DNA of 40,421 bases from Actinomycetota bacterium (GTDB lineage Bacteria > Actinomycetota > Thermoleophilia > Solirubrobacterales > Solirubrobacteraceae), in the NCBI GenBank assembly GCA_005885515.1, contig VAWK01000047.1, positions 1 to 40,421 on the forward strand, written 5' to 3'. How positions within the stretch are numbered: the first letter of the stretch is position 1; each line of letters starts with the position of its first letter. Shown here one piece after another: positions 36,832-40,421 of this stretch. A model generated the notes under the pieces. It saw nothing but the letters and a program-made list of their open reading frames with translations. It was not told the origin of the DNA and made no database searches. The translations under genes were made by a program, and so were the position numbers.

Positions 36832-37050
36832 CTAGCCGGAAGGGGCGGAGACGTCTCCATCCAGCCACTTGGCCTGCGCGTCTTGGCCCGCAAGGCGTAA
36901 GCCGGCGCCGCCGCACCATGGGCATGGGATCCTGCTGGCCGTGCCGCCGAGGTTTGAGATCACCTTGCCGGTGCCGCGGCAGGCCATACACTCCCGCGGC
37001 TCATGAGACCCGCTGCTCCGGTCCTCGCTGCTCCCGCCCTCGCTGGCCAC
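36832..37050 (-). CDS. Small zinc-ribbon protein (DnaJ-type CxxCxGxG)
   Basis: A ~72-residue protein with CMACRGTGKV (Cys21, Cys24) and CPWCGGAG (Cys43, Cys46): two CxxCxGxG motifs as in the DnaJ zinc domain, separated by ISNLGGTASR. Similar small ECMACRGTGKVISNLGG proteins are widespread in actinobacteria; their function is unknown. The first zinc Cys precedes the nearest in-frame ATG (36987), so translation must start upstream; GTG 37050 is the nearest candidate. An out-of-frame ATG at 37006-37004 would match family starts if one base were added. The start overlaps the divergent glycosyltransferase gene by 48 bp. The gene lies upstream of pilA on the same strand. Confidence 0.65.
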   Translation of the reverse strand: MASEGGSSEDRSSGSHEPRECMACRGTGKVISNLGGTASRIPCPWCGGAGLRLAGQDAQAKWLDGDVSAPSG

Positions 37051-38940
37051 AGAGTCGGTCAGACTAGCGTCCCTTCGCGGCTGAGTCGAGCGCGGCGACG
37101 CAACGAGTGGGTCGTGGTGGGGCTGATCACGCTCGGCGCCGCCGTACTGCGCCTGATTCACCTCGGAGCGGTGGCTCCAGATCCCTTCTATGACGCGGCC
37201 GTGCGGAGCATGACGCTGTCGTGGCACAACTTCTTCTTCGGCGCCTTCGAGCCCGGCGCGAGCGTGTCGATCGACAAGCCGCCCGTCGATCTGTGGCTGC
37301 AGGTGGTGAGCGTGAAGCTGTTCGGGTTCTCCTCGACCACGCTCAAGCTCCCCGAGGCGTTCGCTGGGACGGCAACCGTGCCGCTGCTGTTCGCGTGCGT
37401 GCGCCGGCTGTGGGGGCCGGCGGCTGGCCTGGCGGCGGCGCTCGCGCTCGCCGTGCTGCCGGTCGAGGTGATCACCTCGCGCAGCGACACGATGGACGCC
37501 GTGATGATGGCGCTGGTCGTGCTAGCCCTGCTGCTGCTGCTGCGCGCTTGTGAGACCGGACGCCGCGCATTGCTGCTCGGCGCCGCCGCCGCGCTCGGGA
37601 TCGCCTTCGACGTGAAGCTGCTGGAGTCCGTGATCGCGCTGCCGGGGCTGGCGGTGATCGCCTGGCTGGGCTTGCCCTCCGCGGGCCGCCGGCGGCTGGC
37701 CGAGCTGGCCGTGGCCGCGGCCGTCTACGTGGCCGTGGCGCTGTCGTGGCTCACCGCCACCCTGCTTGTCCCGGCGCACGACCGCCCGTATGCGATCGGC
37801 TCGACCAACGGCAGCGCGTGGAACGCGGCATTCGTGTTCAACGGCACCGAACGGTTGGGCGGGAAAAACCCCGAACCCCAGTTCACGGTCTATGAAGCGA
37901 GGCGCCGCTACCCGCAAGCCACCCAGTCCGAGCGCGACAGAATCCCGATCGTGCCTCCGTCGGCCACGCGCCTGCTGGCGCGGATCGGGCCGCTGTCGGG
38001 GGTGCGATTGGGGCTCGAGCTGCTGGCGGCCTTGCTGCTGGGACTGCCCGCGCTCGCCTGCACGCTGCGCCGCGGGCCCGACGAGCGCCGTAGGGGCGCT
38101 GACGGCCACGGCGATCGGGTGCGCCGTGCGGCGGCCGTCGGGCTGATGACGTGGATGCTCACCGGAATCGTGCTGTTCAGCGCCATGCAGCGCCTGCATC
38201 CGCGCTACGTCGAGGTGTTCGTGCCGGCCGTGGCGGCGGTGCTCGGCGTCGGGGCGGCGTGGGCGGCCTCACCCGAGGGGCGCGCACGCATGACGGTGCT
38301 CGCGGGTGCGCTGATCGTGATCGTCATCTACGCCGAGCGCCTGTTGTATGGCACGCCGATCGCCTGGTGGGTGACGCTCGCGGGGGCGCTCGGCGCGGTC
38401 CTGTGCGCGGCGCTCGCCCGGCTGATCGGCATCTCGCGGAGGCTGCGACTTGCGCTTGCGCCCACCGGGGCGCTCGCGCTGACCATGATCGGGGTGCTGG
38501 CGATCCCCGTGAGCGCGGACATCAGGTCGATCCGCGATCACGTGACCGACGCCGGCTATGTGGGGGCCCTGCCCAGCGAAGAGCAGCGGCTGGTGAGCGC
38601 GTACCTGCGCACGCACCAGCGAGGCGCGCGCTACGAGATGGCGGCCGAGTCGGCGACGGGGGTCGGATCGCTCGTGGTCCAGGACGCGCGGCCGATCGTG
38701 GTGCTGACCAGCTACAACGCGCGCGTGTTCACGAGCGTCGCCAAGCTTCGGCGCCTGATCGCGCGCGGCGAAGTGCGCTACGCGTTTCTGAACACCTCCT
38801 GCGGCCGCCGCGCCGCTGCCCTGAACCCCGCCTGCGCCGCGCCGGCGCGCTGGGTGCGCGCGCACGGCACCGACGTCTCCCGCCAGGCGGGGCTCAGCCG
38901 CGGAGGGCTGCTGTGGCTGCTGCCCGGGGCCTCGGCATGA
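37003..38940 (+). CDS. GT39/ArnT-like membrane glycosyltransferase
   Basis: A 645-residue GT-C glycosyltransferase with about 11-12 transmembrane helices. The first loop contains DPFYDAAVRSMTLSWHNFFF and SIDKPPVDLWLQVVSVKLFG, the PMT_2/YkcB signature whose Asp acts in catalysis; the motifs VEVITSRSDTMDAVMM and LHPRYVEVFVPA are typical of the family. An extracytoplasmic C-terminal domain (from ~residue 500) follows. It should transfer a sugar from a polyprenyl-phosphate donor onto a surface glycan or protein; pilin glycosylation is possible from proximity but unproven. ATG 37003 leaves a ~35-residue cytoplasmic N-terminus. Confidence 0.85.
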   Translation: MRPAAPVLAAPALAGHRVGQTSVPSRLSRARRRNEWVVVGLITLGAAVLRLIHLGAVAPDPFYDAAVRSMTLSWHNFFFGAFEPGASVSIDKPPVDLWLQVVSVKLFGFSSTTLKLPEAFAGTATVPLLFACVRRLWGPAAGLAAALALAVLPVEVITSRSDTMDAVMMALVVLALLLLLRACETGRRALLLGAAAALGIAFDVKLLESVIALPGLAVIAWLGLPSAGRRRLAELAVAAAVYVAVALSWLTATLLVPAHDRPYAIGSTNGSAWNAAFVFNGTERLGGKNPEPQFTVYEARRRYPQATQSERDRIPIVPPSATRLLARIGPLSGVRLGLELLAALLLGLPALACTLRRGPDERRRGADGHGDRVRRAAAVGLMTWMLTGIVLFSAMQRLHPRYVEVFVPAVAAVLGVGAAWAASPEGRARMTVLAGALIVIVIYAERLLYGTPIAWWVTLAGALGAVLCAALARLIGISRRLRLALAPTGALALTMIGVLAIPVSADIRSIRDHVTDAGYVGALPSEEQRLVSAYLRTHQRGARYEMAAESATGVGSLVVQDARPIVVLTSYNARVFTSVAKLRRLIARGEVRYAFLNTSCGRRAAALNPACAAPARWVRAHGTDVSRQAGLSRGGLLWLLPGASA

Positions 38941-38956
38941 AAAGCATCGCGATGGC

Positions 38957-40144
38957 ATGAGCGCCGAGACGAGCGAGCTACCGCTGCAGGAGCTCGCCCA
39001 GGGGGCGCGGGCGGCGGGCAGGTTCGCGCTCGACACGGAGTTCATGGGCGAGGGTCGCTACCGCACGCTGCTGTGCCTGGTGCAGCTCGCGACCCCGCAG
39101 GTCCCCGGCATGGCCGAGCGGATCGAGCTCCTGGACCCGCTCGAGGAGGGCATCGCCGCGGCGCCGCTGGCGTCGATGCTGGCCGACCCGCGGATCGAGG
39201 TGGTAGTGCACGCTGGACGCCTGGATGTGGCGCTTCTGCGCAGGCGCTTCGCGAGCGAGGTGCGAAACATGTTCGACACGCAGGTCGCAGCTGGCTTTGC
39301 GGGACTCGGGGCGCAGAGCTCCTACGAGTCGCTCCTGGCGGAGCTGCTCGGAGTGCGGATCGCAAAGACCGCCTCGTTCACACGCTGGGACACGCGACCG
39401 CTGACCGCCGAGCAGCGCGCGTATGCGCGCGAGGATGTGATGCACCTGCTCGAGCTGGCGGCCGAGCTCGAGCGGCGCCTGCTCGCGCTCGGGCGCTTGG
39501 AGTGGGCGCGAGAGGAGTGCGAGGTACTGGAGCGCGCGAGCGACGAGCGCGACCCACAGGCGATCTTTGAGCGCCTGCCACGCGTGCGCGGACTGGGCGC
39601 GAGCGCGCGGCCTGTGGCGCGCGAGCTGGTGCTCTGGCGCGAGCGCACCGCGGCGCGCCAGGATCGGCCGGTGCAGAGCATCCTCAGCGATCCCGCGCTG
39701 ATGGAGATCGCCAGGCGCAGGCCGTCCTCGCGCGCGCAGCTCGAGCAGATACGGGGTGCCGGCGGGGGCAGCGTTCGCCGCCGCGCGCAGGAGCTGCTGG
39801 CCGCGGTGCAGCGCGGGCAGGCGCGCCCGCCCGAGCCACCCTCGGAGACCATGCGTGCGCCGCTCGCGCGGCCTGAGGACGGGCCTCTGGTGGCGCTCGC
39901 GGAGGCGCTCGTGCGAGCGCGCTCGGCGCAGGCCGGGATCGCCTACGAGCTGATCGCGTCGCGCGCTGACCTGCAGGCGATCGTGGCGGCTCGCCGAAGC
40001 GACGAGCGCGAACCCAGCGTGCGCACCCTGCGCGGGTGGCGGCGCGAGCTCGTCGGCGAGGAGCTGCTGGCGCTGCTGGATGGCCGCGTCTCGCTGTCGG
40101 TGGGCGCCGGCCAGGTCCAGAGCGACGCGCGGCCGCGCTCCTGA
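38957..40144 (+). CDS. rnd: Ribonuclease D
   Basis: A 395-residue 3'-5' exoribonuclease. DEDDy exonuclease motifs are DTEFMGE (Asp26, Glu28), HAGRLDVALL (Asp90) and YAREDVMHL (Tyr156, Asp160). The typical TRWDTRPLTAEQRAYAREDV is followed by an HRDC domain (LVLWRERTAARQDRPVQSIL) and a second HRDC-like C-terminal region. It trims stable RNA precursors such as tRNA 3' ends. It starts 16 bp after the glycosyltransferase stop and is probably co-transcribed with it. Confidence 0.93.
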   Translation: MSAETSELPLQELAQGARAAGRFALDTEFMGEGRYRTLLCLVQLATPQVPGMAERIELLDPLEEGIAAAPLASMLADPRIEVVVHAGRLDVALLRRRFASEVRNMFDTQVAAGFAGLGAQSSYESLLAELLGVRIAKTASFTRWDTRPLTAEQRAYAREDVMHLLELAAELERRLLALGRLEWAREECEVLERASDERDPQAIFERLPRVRGLGASARPVARELVLWRERTAARQDRPVQSILSDPALMEIARRRPSSRAQLEQIRGAGGGSVRRRAQELLAAVQRGQARPPEPPSETMRAPLARPEDGPLVALAEALVRARSAQAGIAYELIASRADLQAIVAARRSDEREPSVRTLRGWRRELVGEELLALLDGRVSLSVGAGQVQSDARPRS

Positions 40145-40382
40145 GCTCCGCCCGCGCAGGCCGCTGCCGGCGCCTATCCGGGCGACCCGGCGAGCCGCTC
40201 GGCGTCGGCGCGTGCCTTGCCGATGTCCTGTGACGCGGTCACGCTCACGATCACGCCCGCCGCGCCATCCTCGGAAATCATCCGTTGCAGTATCGCGCGG
40301 GCGACGTATGCGGACGCGGCGTGTCGCGTCGCCGGAGCCCTGCCTCTATCGGGCGGCGCACCGGGGCGATGAACCGACGGTC

Positions 40383-40421
40383 CTATTTGATGCTGTTGTA
40401 GACGCTGAACAGCGGCATGTA
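40383..40421 (-). CDS. C-terminal end of an unidentified minus-strand gene
   Basis: From the window edge the minus strand reads YMPLFSVYNSIK then TAG. The codons are nearly all G/C-ending, like the real genes here, which suggests a true gene whose body lies off-window. Twelve residues are too few to identify it. Between 40145 and 40382 I see no other gene I can support. Confidence 0.35.
   Translation of the reverse strand, partial: YMPLFSVYNSIK

Noticed and set aside
36722-36835. 37-codon plus-strand ORF upstream of the glycosyltransferase
   Set aside because: Only a weak ribosome site, no promoter, no recognisable protein features, and it lies antisense to the pilA upstream region.
40174-40266. 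30-codon minus-strand ORF beginning MAAGVIVSVTASQDIGKA
   Set aside because: Good codon usage, but an in-frame stop lies just upstream and there is no promoter; it may be the frame-broken tail of an off-window gene, which cannot be decided here.

Overview
The window is about 40 kb of very GC-rich chromosome, densely coded, with overlapping ATGA/GTGA gene junctions and several promoters that look leaderless. The minus-strand order tlyA-nadK-recN-steA-mctB-(GT4)-pyrG-(M20)-(DUF3866)-NUDIX-xerD matches the conserved actinobacterial order known from Mycobacterium and Corynebacterium. Together with a pilMNO-aro cluster, DUF3866 and the amino-acid composition, this suggests an Actinomycetota lineage close to Thermoleophilia/Solirubrobacterales. 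That placement is inferred from synteny, not from a marker gene. No rRNA, tRNA, CRISPR array or transposase was recognised. Layout: 1-630 holds the 3' end of a collagen-like protein and its terminator. 764-12200 (mostly minus) is the recN-to-xerD part of the housekeeping operon; a plus-strand RHH-DUF433/DUF5615 toxin-antitoxin pair sits between NUDIX and xerD, and xerD is frame-disrupted. 12473-18567 (mostly plus) is a signalling block: degenerate GGDEF protein, GAF histidine kinase with convergent NarL-type regulator, receiver-like protein, MFS exporter and membrane HD-GYP phosphodiesterase. 18568-19094 has no long gene but carries a complete minus-strand mini-transcription unit next to a BldC/MerR-like regulator gene (19095). 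19459-21055 is nadK (frame-disrupted) and tlyA, behind a consensus CRP-type site. 21328-25545 is efp-nusB-xseB-ispA-dxs (translation factor, antitermination, isoprenoid precursors). 25680-26951 is a lone plus-strand membrane protein. 26903-35880 is a long minus-strand cluster pilD-pilM-pilN-pilO-orf-aroC-aroKB-aroQ-pepP, with pilA upstream at 36070-36519 behind a structured leader. 36832-40144 contains a small zinc-ribbon protein, a GT39-type membrane glycosyltransferase and RNase D. How the parts fit: type IV pilus assembly genes are probably co-transcribed with the shikimate pathway. Cyclic-di-GMP-type domains (a degenerate GGDEF and an apparently active HD-GYP) lie in the same window as a pilin gene whose leader folds into a nested-helix element with a loop partly resembling GEMM RNAs, which is suggestive but unproven. 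SteA/MctB, the MraY/WecA-like transferase, PyrG and XerD make up a cell-envelope/division and DNA-maintenance module. Two conserved genes, xerD and nadK, each contain a short deletion that breaks the frame. Since nadK is normally essential, these are either assembly errors or real pseudogenes backed up elsewhere. The items most worth a second look are the pilA leader RNA, the 18.6-18.9 kb mini-transcription unit and the CRP-type promoter upstream of tlyA.
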